This document shows, piece after piece, positions 1 to 6,629 of a stretch of 9,037 nucleotides of DNA (its first letter is position 1; each line of letters begins with the position of its first letter). The translations under genes were made by a program, and so were the position numbers. The stretch comes from Lachnospiraceae bacterium UBA4317 (GTDB lineage Bacteria; Bacillota_A; Clostridia; Lachnospirales; Lachnospiraceae): contig DGUF01000096.1 in assembly GCA_002394525.1 (NCBI GenBank), positions 5,050 to 14,086 on the forward strand, written 5' to 3'. The notes beneath the pieces are model-generated. The model had not been told where the DNA came from. It did no database searches and was given only the letters and a program-made list of their open reading frames with translations.

Positions 1-62
1 TGTGACAGAGTGCCTGTCCCCCTGTCACACTGTCCCCCTGTCTCACTGTCCCCCTGTCACAC
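1..62. repeat. Palindromic CTGTCCCC/CTGTCACA tandem repeat downstream of the operon
   Basis: Three consecutive 16-base units of CTGTCCCCCTGTCACA lie at 14-29, 30-45 and 46-61; the middle unit differs at one base (CTGTCTCA). Each unit is itself two related 8-mers. The first eight bases, TGTGACAG, are the exact reverse complement of CTGTCACA at 22-29 and 54-61, so a stem-loop can form on either strand. It starts 19 bases beyond the stop codon of the last operon gene, where a 3' processing or termination signal would be expected, but no T-run is visible before the window edge. From memory, GTGACAG...CTGTCAC palindromes are dispersed in several clostridial genomes and resemble REP-type elements; I could not check this here. 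The element is cut by the window start. Confidence 0.75.
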
Positions 63-80
63 CATTATAAACCTGCCTCC

Positions 81-1001
81 TCAGACTCTTGATCCCTTGT
101 TGTAGGGCACGCCGTTGGCTTTGGGTGCGGAAGACCTGCCCACGAAAAGGATGAGGACGAGCAGGGTCATGACATAGGGCAGCATGGCCAGGATCTCAGA
201 GGGAATCGAGAAGGCCCCGCCGCCCAGTACGACCGTCAGGGCCTGGGCGAAGCCGAAGAGCAGGCAGGCCAGGTAGCTGCCGTGGGGCGTCCATTTGCCG
301 AATATGACCGCCGCGATGGCGATAAAGCCCTGGCCGCTGATGGCTGTGGGCATAAACTGAGACAGGATGGACAGGGTCATGGCCGCCCCGCCAAGACCTG
401 CCAGGGCCCCCGAAAGGATCACGCAGGTATAGCGGACCTTATAGACATCGATGCCCAGGGTGTCCGCCGCGGCGGGATGTTCCCCGACGGCCCGCAGGTG
501 CAGGCCCCAGGTCGTCCCGTAAAAAAGGATGACCATAAGGACCGAGATGATCAGGGCGATCAGGGTGGTCATATCCACGTTGAGGTTATTGAGGCTTCCC
601 GCCAGTCCATGGGAAAAGAGCCTGGGGATCTTGTTGGGGACCGGCGGCGTCTGCGTTCCCCCGTCAAAAATGAGCCGGCACATGAAGAGGGCAAGCCCCG
701 GCCCCACCAGGTTCATGGCAATACCGCAGACCGTCTGATCGGACTTGCAGGTGACGGACGCAAAAGCATGGATCAGGCCGAAGAAGGCTCCCGCCAGGCC
801 CGCCGCCACAAATCCGATCCAGGGATTCCCGGTCATATAGGCCACGGCCGCGCCCGTAAAGGCCCCGATCGTCATCATTCCCTCGATCCCGATGTTGACG
901 ACACCGGCCACCTCGGAAATGACGCTGCCCTGGGCGGCAAAGACCAGAGGGGTGGAATACATGAGAGTGATCCCAAGCAAAAGCAGTACTCTGTCAGACA
1001 T
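81..1001 (-). CDS. nupQ: Nucleoside ABC transporter permease, NupQ-like (BPD_transp_2 family)
   Basis: Second membrane subunit of a nucleoside importer, 306 residues, within the usual size for this family. It is hydrophobic throughout, with about eight to nine membrane segments. Residues 29-43 carry the family hallmark SEVAGVVNIGIEGMM, and the RAVGEHP segment around residues 170-177, followed by a GIDVYKVRY loop, is the cytoplasmic loop expected to contact the ATPase. The start is an ATG at 999-1001 with AGGAGG five bases upstream. The start overlaps the stop of the preceding permease gene by eight bases (994-1001), a typical arrangement for translational coupling and for two subunits made in equal amounts. 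It is the last gene of the four-gene operon. The nup symbol follows the Bacillus operon order; the exact substrate cannot be read from the sequence and could be another nucleoside-like compound. Confidence 0.93.
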   Translation of the reverse strand: MSDRVLLLLGITLMYSTPLVFAAQGSVISEVAGVVNIGIEGMMTIGAFTGAAVAYMTGNPWIGFVAAGLAGAFFGLIHAFASVTCKSDQTVCGIAMNLVGPGLALFMCRLIFDGGTQTPPVPNKIPRLFSHGLAGSLNNLNVDMTTLIALIISVLMVILFYGTTWGLHLRAVGEHPAAADTLGIDVYKVRYTCVILSGALAGLGGAAMTLSILSQFMPTAISGQGFIAIAAVIFGKWTPHGSYLACLLFGFAQALTVVLGGGAFSIPSEILAMLPYVMTLLVLILFVGRSSAPKANGVPYNKGSRV

Positions 1002-2190
1002 CTCTTCCTCCTTTCCCGGCCTTCGCGGTGCCCTGATCCTTTTTTGCGGGACCGGCAGGCTTTTTCCTTCCGGCCCTCGCTCCCCTCGCGGACTCCGCCA
1101 GACGGGGGATCACATAGGAAAGGGCACAGAAGAAGACAATGATGCCGATCACGATATTGATGATCTCGGTCGGCGCTCCGATCTTTGACTGGAGCCCTGC
1201 GCCGCCGTACAGAAGACCTCCGAACAAAAGTCCCGTAAAAAGACAGCCGATCGGAGAACTGAAGGCGATAAAGGCCACAGACAGTCCGTTGAAGCCGACA
1301 TTTTCAAAGTGGGACAGCGTATTGACCGTGTGCGGGGCCTGGCCGGTGATATAGAGGGCCGCCCCGAGACCGCAGAGGGCGCCGGAGATCATCATGGCGT
1401 GGAGGATGCTCTTTTTGACATCGATCCCCGCAAATCTCGCCGCATTGATATTCTGGCCGACAGCCCTCAGCTCAAACCCCTTCCGGGTCCTGTTGAGCAG
1501 GTGCGTGATCACCAGGGCCGCGATCACCGCCACCAGAAAGCCCGAATTGACATCGGTCCTGCCAATGATCTCTTTGAGCACGGGATACTGGTTCAGGAAG
1601 GCCTGCCCTGCCTCCGTCCGCTTCCAGAAAGGGATGAGCATGGTATAGGTGCAGGAATTGACCGGGTACATGCCGACCGTGCCCGGCTTGTGAAAAAAGT
1701 CCAGGCTGCAGACCCAGTTGGACAGATAGAGGGCGATCCAGTTGAGCATGATGCTCGTGATGACCTCGTGGATGCCGAAAAAGGCCTTGAGCAGGCCCAC
1801 GATGCCCGCGTAGAGAGCGGACATCAGCATGGCCGAGAAGACCACCATCAGGATGGCCACAGGCTGAGGAAAATCCAGCATGCTGCCGACCACGGTCGCC
1901 GTCAGGCAGCCGATGATAAACTGACCCTCCGCACCGATATTAAAGAGTCCGGTCTTGATCGCGAATGCCACGCCCAGTCCCGTAAAGATGATCGGTGTAC
2001 TGCGCACGACGACATTGGAGATGTCTCTGGGCCGGCCGACCATGCTCTCTATGAGCGTCCTGACCGATTCGACAGGCGGAAAGCCCGCCGCCAAAAGGAT
2101 CAGGGCAGCCACCCCAAAGCCGAGCGCGATGGAAATGACCATCAGGACAAAGGGGTGGCCGAAAAAGCCTCTTTTTCCGAATCGTACCAT
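994..2190 (-). CDS. nupP: Nucleoside ABC transporter permease, NupP-like (BPD_transp_2 family)
   Basis: First membrane subunit of the importer, 398 residues. It has an N-terminal membrane segment (about residues 14-36), the family motif TGLFNIGAEGQFIIG near residue 80-95, and a RAVGQNINAARFAGID loop near residue 240 that parallels the RAVG loop of the partner permease. About ten membrane segments are expected. The last 32 residues or so (367-398) are rich in Lys, Arg, Ala and Gly and must lie in the cytoplasm by charge; this basic tail is longer than I would expect for the family. The ATG start at 2188-2190 has a perfect AGGAGG seven bases upstream. The gene follows the ATPase gene after 27 bases and overlaps the next permease by eight, so all are likely on one transcript. 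It pairs with the 81-1001 product to make the channel. Confidence 0.93.
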   Translation of the reverse strand: MVRFGKRGFFGHPFVLMVISIALGFGVAALILLAAGFPPVESVRTLIESMVGRPRDISNVVVRSTPIIFTGLGVAFAIKTGLFNIGAEGQFIIGCLTATVVGSMLDFPQPVAILMVVFSAMLMSALYAGIVGLLKAFFGIHEVITSIMLNWIALYLSNWVCSLDFFHKPGTVGMYPVNSCTYTMLIPFWKRTEAGQAFLNQYPVLKEIIGRTDVNSGFLVAVIAALVITHLLNRTRKGFELRAVGQNINAARFAGIDVKKSILHAMMISGALCGLGAALYITGQAPHTVNTLSHFENVGFNGLSVAFIAFSSPIGCLFTGLLFGGLLYGGAGLQSKIGAPTEIINIVIGIIVFFCALSYVIPRLAESARGARAGRKKPAGPAKKDQGTAKAGKGGRDV

Positions 2191-2217
2191 TTTAAAACCT
2201 CCTTTCTCCTTCTATAC

Positions 2218-4299
2218 TCACATGCCGGCCAGACGACTCTGCATCTCGGCAAGCACTCTCTGCATATCCGCAATGCTGCTCTGCATCCTGGCCAGGCTCC
2301 TCTGCATCTCGGCGATCTCTGCGGGATCCGGGCCGGAGGATGCAGGAGCGGACGGATCCTGCCCGAGAACAGGTGCTGTCTCTGCAGTCTCCTCTTTTTC
2401 CGTATTTTCTGTTTTATCCGCCGTCTCCGGCTCCCCGGCCTGTGCCAGGAGGGAGATCCCGGTTGCAGGCTCTGCCGGTATTTCAGGTACAACTGCTGCC
2501 CCGGGCTCAGCCGGCGGTGTTATGAGTTCAACCGGTGTTTCAGGCTCGGGAACGACTCTTGTCTCAGGTTCAAGCGTGTCAGTTGCCTCCGGTTCAGGGC
2601 CGGAAGCTGTTTCGGACCCGGGTACGGCACTTGTCTCAGGTTCAAGCGTGTCACTTGTTCGAAGTTCAGGAGCAGCATCTGCCACAGGTTCCTCCCGGAC
2701 AGCTTCTGCCACAGCCTCTGCCACAGGCTCCACCAGAGCGGCCTCCTGAGGCGCCTTCAGCATGGAGGGCTCCACCTGGCCGCCCGCCATCACGCGCCCC
2801 AGCGTCCGGTTGTCCACGGTCCCGTGTTCAAAGATCTGCTGGATATGGCCGTCATAGATGACCGCGATCCGGTCCGAGACGTTCATGACCTCGTCGAGTT
2901 CGAAGGATATGAGCAGGACCGCGACCCCCTTGTCCCTCTCCCTGAGCAGCATCCTGTGGACGTTTTCGATCGCGCCCACGTCCAGGCCGCGCGTGGGCTG
3001 GATGGCGATCAGGAGGGCGGGGTCATTGGCGATCTCCCGGCCGATGATGACCTTCTGCTGGTTGCCGCCCGAGAGGCCGCCCGCCATGAGCGGCCCGCAG
3101 TTGCCCGGCCGCACGTCATAGGCCTCGATCAGCTCATTGGCAAAGCTTCTCACCTTTTTTCGATTGATCGTGCCGCCCGGAGAAAATTCCTCCGTCCTGT
3201 ATTTTTCCATGATGGTATTTTCATAGACTGAAAATCCCAGGACCAGGCCGTCCTTGTGGCGGTCGGCCGGGATCGTCGCCATGCCGCAGTCGATCCCGTA
3301 TTTGGGACTGCGGTTCTGGATCTCGTGGCCGTTGAGGATGATCTTTCCTCTGCGCGTTCTTCTGAGGTTGTTGAGGGCATCCGCCAGCTCCTGCTGGCCG
3401 TTGCCGTCGATACCCGCGATCCCGACGATCTCCCCGCTCCTGACCTGGAGGTCCAGGTCCCGGACAGCGTACATCCCCTTGTCATTTTTGACATAGAGGC
3501 TCTGGATATCCAGCATGACCTCCCCGGGATGGGGCGGGGTCCAGTCCACGACCAGTCTGACCTCGCGTCCCACCATCTTTTCGGCCAGTTCATCCTCCGT
3601 CACGCCCCTGACGGGTACGGTGTCAATATAGTGTCCCCGCCTGATAATGGTACAGGCGTCCGAGGAGGCCTGGATCTCCTTGAGCTTGTGGGTGATGATG
3701 ATAATGGTCTTGCCGTCTTTGACCAGTTTTTTCATGATGGCGAGCAGCTCATCGATCTCCTGCTCTGTCAGGACGGCCGTCGGCTCATCCAGGATCAGGA
3801 TGTCGGCTCCCCTGTAGAGGGCCTTGAGGATCTCCACGCGCTGCTGCATGCCGACGGAGATGTCGCGGATCCGGGCATCCGGATTGACCTGCAGCCCGTA
3901 TCTGGCGACGATGTCCAGAACATCCCTGCGGGCCTTCCTCATATCGGTAAAGATCCCCGCATGGGGCTCATTTCCCAGGACGATATTCTGGGTCACGGTA
4001 AAATTGTCCACCAGCATGAAGTGCTGGTGCACCATGCCGATCCCGTTTTCAATGGCGGCTGCCGGGTTCCTGATATCCACCTTCTTTCCCCTGATATAGA
4101 TCTCCCCTTCATCTGCCTGGTAGAGACCGTAAAGGACATTCATCAGGGTGCTCTTTCCGGCGCCGTTTTCCCCCAGGACCGAATGAATCGTTCCCTCCTC
4201 GACATCCAGATCAACATCCGTCAGTGCATAAAAAGAACCGAATCGTTTCGTGATCCCATGCATCTGCACAGCATATCTGCTGCTGACTTCTGCAGCCAT
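2218..4299 (-). CDS. nupO: Nucleoside ABC transporter ATPase, NupO-like, with a long C-terminal coiled-coil tail
   Basis: Energy-coupling subunit with two fused nucleotide-binding domains, 693 residues from the ATG at 4297-4299. That ATG is preferred to an in-frame TTG four codons upstream because GGAGG sits five bases before it and overlaps the TTG. Domain 1 has Walker A GENGAGKST (43-51), Q-loop Gln92, signature SVGMQ (148-152), Walker B LILDEP (168-173) and switch His204. Domain 2 has a degenerate Walker A, GIDGNGQQ without Lys (296-303), signature LSGGNQQK (409-416) and IAIQPTRGLD with Gln434 in place of the catalytic Glu. A weak second site is usual for BMP/sugar-type ATPases. The normal protein ends near residue 508 (NupO is about 510 residues). 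Residues 509-693 are extra: Pro/Glu/Ala/Thr-rich, then a Met/Leu heptad coiled coil at the very end. No frameshift is needed to explain it, and the downstream permease keeps its own ribosome site. Confidence 0.93.
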   Translation of the reverse strand: MAAEVSSRYAVQMHGITKRFGSFYALTDVDLDVEEGTIHSVLGENGAGKSTLMNVLYGLYQADEGEIYIRGKKVDIRNPAAAIENGIGMVHQHFMLVDNFTVTQNIVLGNEPHAGIFTDMRKARRDVLDIVARYGLQVNPDARIRDISVGMQQRVEILKALYRGADILILDEPTAVLTEQEIDELLAIMKKLVKDGKTIIIITHKLKEIQASSDACTIIRRGHYIDTVPVRGVTEDELAEKMVGREVRLVVDWTPPHPGEVMLDIQSLYVKNDKGMYAVRDLDLQVRSGEIVGIAGIDGNGQQELADALNNLRRTRRGKIILNGHEIQNRSPKYGIDCGMATIPADRHKDGLVLGFSVYENTIMEKYRTEEFSPGGTINRKKVRSFANELIEAYDVRPGNCGPLMAGGLSGGNQQKVIIGREIANDPALLIAIQPTRGLDVGAIENVHRMLLRERDKGVAVLLISFELDEVMNVSDRIAVIYDGHIQQIFEHGTVDNRTLGRVMAGGQVEPSMLKAPQEAALVEPVAEAVAEAVREEPVADAAPELRTSDTLEPETSAVPGSETASGPEPEATDTLEPETRVVPEPETPVELITPPAEPGAAVVPEIPAEPATGISLLAQAGEPETADKTENTEKEETAETAPVLGQDPSAPASSGPDPAEIAEMQRSLARMQSSIADMQRVLAEMQSRLAGM
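2221..2316 (-). repeat. 21-base periodic repeat encoding a C-terminal coiled coil of the ATPase
   Basis: Inside the ATPase gene, the last 32 codons form about four and a half heptads with a 21-base period, visible on the plus strand as recurring CTCTGCAT. Met falls at residues 665, 672, 679, 686 and 693, and Leu or Ile at 662, 669, 676, 683 and 690, with Gln after every Met but the last. This a/d spacing is a near-ideal coiled-coil pattern, long enough for a small dimer or trimer bundle. The near-identical heptads suggest growth by tandem duplication. Confidence 0.85.
2558..2653 (-). repeat. Exact 24-base direct repeat in the low-complexity tail of the ATPase gene
   Basis: Identical 24-base copies lie at 2558-2581 and 2630-2653, exactly 72 bases (24 codons) apart, encoding DTLEPET at about residues 550-556 and 574-580. 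Nearby, TCTGCCACAG occurs three times (2678, 2705 and 2717), encoding the VADAA and VAEAVAEAV stretches. The in-frame spacing shows that the linker between the ATPase core and the terminal coiled coil expanded by duplication. Such a segment is probably disordered and variable between strains. Confidence 0.85.
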
Positions 4300-4341
4300 G
4301 TTTCCCTCCAATCCGAAGCGTCACTGTTCCAGGCCGGCAGC

Positions 4342-4448
4342 CTCTCACGAGTATGTACCGCCTCTTGTTCCGAACCCGCGTCCTCTGAAATAAGGCAAAT
4401 CACCTATGGCAAAACTGTCACGGGTATACGCCGCCTCTTATTTCGAAC
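4342..4448 (-). repeat. Imperfect 34-base direct repeat between the lipoprotein and ATPase genes
   Basis: The 138-base gap between the lipoprotein stop and the ATPase start holds two copies of a 34-base sequence, at 4342-4375 and 4415-4448, matching at 27 of 34 positions and 73 bases apart. On the coding strand both begin GTTCG and contain AAGAGGCGG and an ATAC-CGTGA core. The copy at 4415-4448 covers the last codons and stop of the lipoprotein gene, so the other may be a decayed duplication of that 3' end; 73 is not a multiple of three, so no frame is preserved. I see no convincing terminator hairpin with a T-run in the gap, so read-through into the ATPase gene is expected. Confidence 0.7.
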
Positions 4449-5622
4449 TTCCCGTATCCTGACCATCCTTTGTGCCGCCGACAGCCGCCGTCAGCTCCTC
4501 TATGGAGGTCTTTTTCAGCATTTTCTGGAAAGCCTTCAGTTCCTCCTGTGTTCCGGGCGGGATCAGAATCCCCGCCTTGATCCTCTCGCCGACCGCAAGG
4601 GCCTCCTGATAGATCTGGTCGGAATAATTGCTGTGGTCCTCGGGAATGCCGACCGCCCCGTCGGAAAGTCCGAAGGACAGGGTCTTGCCCCCGATCTCCT
4701 CGCCGGCTATATGGCGCTTGGACACGGCCTCGACCGCCACATTGACATTTTTCAGGGAGGAGGTCAGCACATGGTCCGGGGCCAGATAGGCCTGGTCGCG
4801 GTCCACACCGATCGCGAACTTCCCGGCCTCGTCGGCCGCCTCGATGACGCCGAGCCCCGTGGCGCCGGCCGCATGATAGACGACATCGCAATTGTCTGTC
4901 GTAAACATCTTTTTGGCGATGCTCTTGCCCTTGGCCGCGTCTGTAAAGCTCTCGGCGTACTGGGCAACGACCTTGACCTTTTTCCCGAGGACCCGGTCGG
5001 CGTAGGCCACACCGCCCTCATACCCGCGCTCAAACTGCTCGATCACATCGTTGGCGATCCCCCCGACAAAGCCGACCCTGCCGGTCTTCGAGACGGCCGC
5101 GGCAATATAGCCCACCATAAAGGAGGATTCCTGACCCCGGAACACAACCCCGGTCACGTTGGCCGGAGTGTCCGCAAAGGCATTGTCCACACAGGCGAAA
5201 CGGACATCCGGATTGAGAGCGGCCGTCTCCAGCGTCGCGTCCGCGGTGGAAAAGCCGATCGACCAGCACAGGCTGTTCCCGTTGTCGATCAGATTGTCGA
5301 GATTGTTCGAAAAATCCGAATGCTGCTTGGATTCAATATAACTGACGTCTGCGCCGGTGTCCTCCCGCAGCTGCTTGAGGCCCTCCCAGGCGCTCTGGTT
5401 GAAGGACTGGTCGTTGATCCCGCCGGTGTCGGTCATCATGGCGATCTTCCATCCGGTACCGTCCACATCTCCCACATTCAGGTCCATCTCCTCCCCGCTC
5501 CCGGCGGCGCTCCCGCTGCGCCCGCCGGTCAGTTCCCCCGGGCGAACAAAACGGCAGGCAGCCAGAGACAGGACCAGGACAAGGCTCAGGGCCGCTGCAG
5601 TCCCTCTGATGCTCTTTTTCAT
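4438..5622 (-). CDS. nupN: BMP-family nucleoside-binding lipoprotein of an ABC importer (NupN/PnrA-like)
   Basis: Substrate-capturing subunit, 394 residues, anchored outside the membrane by a lipid. The signal peptide has a KKSIR start, a hydrophobic stretch (residues 8-20) and the lipobox LAAC with the modified Cys at 23. A short Gly/Ser-rich linker follows, then the BMP domain from about residue 57, with TDTGGINDQSFNQSAWEG, the GVDRDQ pocket segment and TSSLKNVNVAV typical of the family (PF02608). The ATG at 5620-5622 is chosen because AAGGAGG lies six bases upstream and the signal peptide starts exactly there; the frame stays open 28 codons further only through repeat DNA. As first gene of the operon it is well placed to be the most abundant product. 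Family members bind purine nucleosides such as guanosine or inosine; the exact ligand is inferred, and some BMP proteins bind other compounds. Confidence 0.93.
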   Translation of the reverse strand: MKKSIRGTAAALSLVLVLSLAACRFVRPGELTGGRSGSAAGSGEEMDLNVGDVDGTGWKIAMMTDTGGINDQSFNQSAWEGLKQLREDTGADVSYIESKQHSDFSNNLDNLIDNGNSLCWSIGFSTADATLETAALNPDVRFACVDNAFADTPANVTGVVFRGQESSFMVGYIAAAVSKTGRVGFVGGIANDVIEQFERGYEGGVAYADRVLGKKVKVVAQYAESFTDAAKGKSIAKKMFTTDNCDVVYHAAGATGLGVIEAADEAGKFAIGVDRDQAYLAPDHVLTSSLKNVNVAVEAVSKRHIAGEEIGGKTLSFGLSDGAVGIPEDHSNYSDQIYQEALAVGERIKAGILIPPGTQEELKAFQKMLKKTSIEELTAAVGGTKDGQDTGSSK

Positions 5623-5667
5623 ATATACCCTCCTTATTAATAGCTGCATCCGGCAGATCCAGGCCCT

Positions 5668-5683
5668 TGAACCCGGAGGTTCA
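5668..5683 (-). promoter_or_regulatory. UCCG-tetraloop hairpin in the operon leader
   Basis: On the transcribed strand TGAACC-TCCG-GGTTCA forms a perfect six-pair stem closed by C(UCCG)G, a member of the very stable UNCG loop class. It ends about 45 bases before the lipoprotein start codon and is not followed by a T-run, so it is not an intrinsic terminator. It could protect or stage the 5' end of the mRNA, or it could be chance. Confidence 0.5.
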
Positions 5684-5692
5684 GCATTAAAG

Positions 5693-5805
5693 CAGCGAGG
5701 CTTCACGCTGCCGCTGATAAATCCTCAAATCAGCAGGGTTTCGCGCTGCCGCTGATAAAGCTTCGAATCAGCGAGGCTTCGCGCTGCCGCAAAAAAATCC
5801 CGGAT
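5693..5805 (-). repeat. Three-unit 38-base tandem repeat with conserved hairpins in the operon leader
   Basis: Units start at 5693, 5731 and 5769, giving an exact 38-base period; the third diverges after its first 22 bases. On the transcribed strand each unit holds CAGCG, a loop containing GAAgCC or GAAACC, then CGCTG. The middle unit has TGCTG, which still pairs through a G-U wobble, and the unit at 5693 extends the stem to GCAGCG/CGCTGC. Each arm is followed by A, and TCAGCG precedes the next GCAGCG, so CGCTGA of one unit can instead pair with TCAGCG of the next. The region lies inside the predicted 5' untranslated leader of the nucleoside operon. Confidence 0.75.
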
Positions 5806-5845
5806 TCGAGACGGTCTGAACTGTGGCTGCAGGACTATGGCTTGT

Positions 5846-5865
5846 GAATTTTTCATGAACAAATC
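5846..5865. promoter_or_regulatory. Imperfect palindrome over the operon transcription start (candidate operator)
   Basis: The arms GAATTTTTCA (5846-5855) and TGAACAAATC (5856-5865) match at 8 of 10 pairs around the perfect core TTCATGAA (5852-5859). It overlaps the predicted +1 near 5861 of the minus-strand promoter, a classic place for a repressor to block transcription. The Bacillus nupNOPQ operon is controlled by CodY, but this site has an even centre and fits the CodY consensus AATTTTCWGAAAATT poorly, so no regulator is named. Confidence 0.35.
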
Positions 5866-5867
5866 CT

Positions 5868-5873
5868 ATTATA
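5868..5873 (-). promoter_or_regulatory. Promoter (-10) for the nucleoside transporter operon
   Basis: On the minus strand TGTTATAAT gives a perfect TATAAT box (5868-5873) with an extended -10 TG. No good -35 exists at 17 bases; TTGTGC at 5895-5900 is 21 bases away, so the extended -10 would have to carry recognition. Transcription would start near 5861, leaving a leader of about 240 bases before the lipoprotein start codon. The leader contains the 38-base repeats and the UCCG hairpin. Confidence 0.6.
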
Positions 5874-5937
5874 ACAGAAAAAAACTGATATCATGCACAA
5901 GCACAGGATTCGTCCTATTATTTTTCCATGTTTTTGT

Positions 5938-5966
5938 TTGTACTGAAAAAAAAACACTGTTATAAT
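5938..5966 (+). promoter_or_regulatory. Promoter for the LOG-family gene
   Basis: TATAAT at 5961-5966 is a perfect -10 with an extended TG (TGTTATAAT), and TTGTAC at 5938-5943 is a partial -35 at the ideal 17-base spacing. The spacer contains a run of nine A. The predicted start is near 5973, giving a leader of about 98 bases. The 11-base box CTGTTATAATA (5957-5967) is repeated in inverted orientation in the divergent operon promoter (5867-5877). Confidence 0.7.
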
Positions 5967-6070
5967 AAGCTGACATGTCCGGAGGACTCCCCCATATCAC
6001 GATGTAATGATGCTTCCATGCGGACGGGACCGGGGACTCTCAAATCAAAGAAAGGGAAAAGGAATAAAAG

Positions 6071-6622
6071 ATGAATATTACTGTGTTTCTGGGAGCAAAA
6101 ATGGGCGAAGACCAGATGTATATGATGGAAGTACAGGATCTGGGCAGGTGGATCGCCAAAAACGGCCACCGTCTGATCTACGGCGGGAGCCGGATCGGCC
6201 TGATGGGCGCGCTCGCGGACGCGGTCCTGGAGGCCGGCGGAGAAGTGATCGGCATCGTGCCCGACTTCTTTTTACAGCAGCACACGGAGCACCAGGGGCT
6301 GACAGACCTGATTACGACCGAGACCATGGCGGAGAGACGCGATAAAATGATCGAAATGGGGGATGCCTTCATCGCCTTCCCCGGCGGGACCGGCACCCTG
6401 GAGGAAATCTCGGAAGTCATCTCCCGCAAGCACCTGGGCCGGACGGACAAGCCCGTTTCCCTCCTCAACATCGAGGGCTTTTACAGTCCCCTGCGCTCCA
6501 TGCTGGAAAAAATGGTCGAGGAGGGCTTTCTGGACCGGAGCGACCTCAACAAGGTCTACTTTGCCAATACGGTCGATGCGTCGACCTGGTATCTGCAGAG
6601 CGATATGAGGCTTTCCCACTGA
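6071..6622 (+). CDS. LOG-family (TIGR00730) nucleoside 5'-monophosphate phosphoribohydrolase
   Basis: Rossmann-fold protein of 183 residues, the normal size for the family. Family members split the N-glycosidic bond of AMP or N6-modified AMP, giving the base and ribose 5-phosphate. This is the last step of cytokinin activation in plants and some microbes, and a nucleotide-salvage or housekeeping reaction elsewhere. The sequence shows GGSRIGLMG (38-46), Arg90 in MAERRDKM and PGGTGTLEE (104-112) with the catalytic-type Glu112, so the active site looks complete. The ATG at 6071 has AAGGA seven bases upstream. It is expressed from its own promoter, divergent to the nucleoside importer operon, which suggests but does not prove a purine-salvage link. 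It ends only 7 bases from the convergent dipeptidase gene. Older annotations call such proteins lysine decarboxylases; the motif set argues against that activity. Confidence 0.9.
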   Translation: MNITVFLGAKMGEDQMYMMEVQDLGRWIAKNGHRLIYGGSRIGLMGALADAVLEAGGEVIGIVPDFFLQQHTEHQGLTDLITTETMAERRDKMIEMGDAFIAFPGGTGTLEEISEVISRKHLGRTDKPVSLLNIEGFYSPLRSMLEKMVEEGFLDRSDLNKVYFANTVDASTWYLQSDMRLSH

Positions 6623-6629
6623 AGCGGCG

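Noticed and set aside
282..5640. Long open frames on the plus strand opposite the transporter operon (for example 1309-3231 and 3256-5640)
   Set aside because: They are antisense to well-supported genes, have no family motifs, are rich in Arg, His, Gly and Asp as expected from mirrored high-GC codons, and lack ribosome sites at their starts.
5623..5706. Upstream GTG start for the lipoprotein gene
   Set aside because: It would add 28 residues encoded by repeat DNA before a perfectly placed signal peptide and ribosome site.
5693..5805. CRISPR array
   Set aside because: The 38-base units are directly adjacent with no unique spacers, and no cas genes are present.
5790..5805. Intrinsic terminator before the T7 run in the operon leader
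   Set aside because: The only stem next to the T-run is AATCC/GGATT with an impossible one-base loop.
5623..5861. Purine riboswitch or T-box in the operon leader
   Set aside because: The leader lacks the conserved purine-aptamer junction and loop sequences and the T-box motif; only the 38-base repeats and a UCCG hairpin are seen.
5847..5861. CodY box in front of the nucleoside operon
   Set aside because: An ungapped match gives only about 9 of 15 positions and the palindrome centre is even rather than odd.
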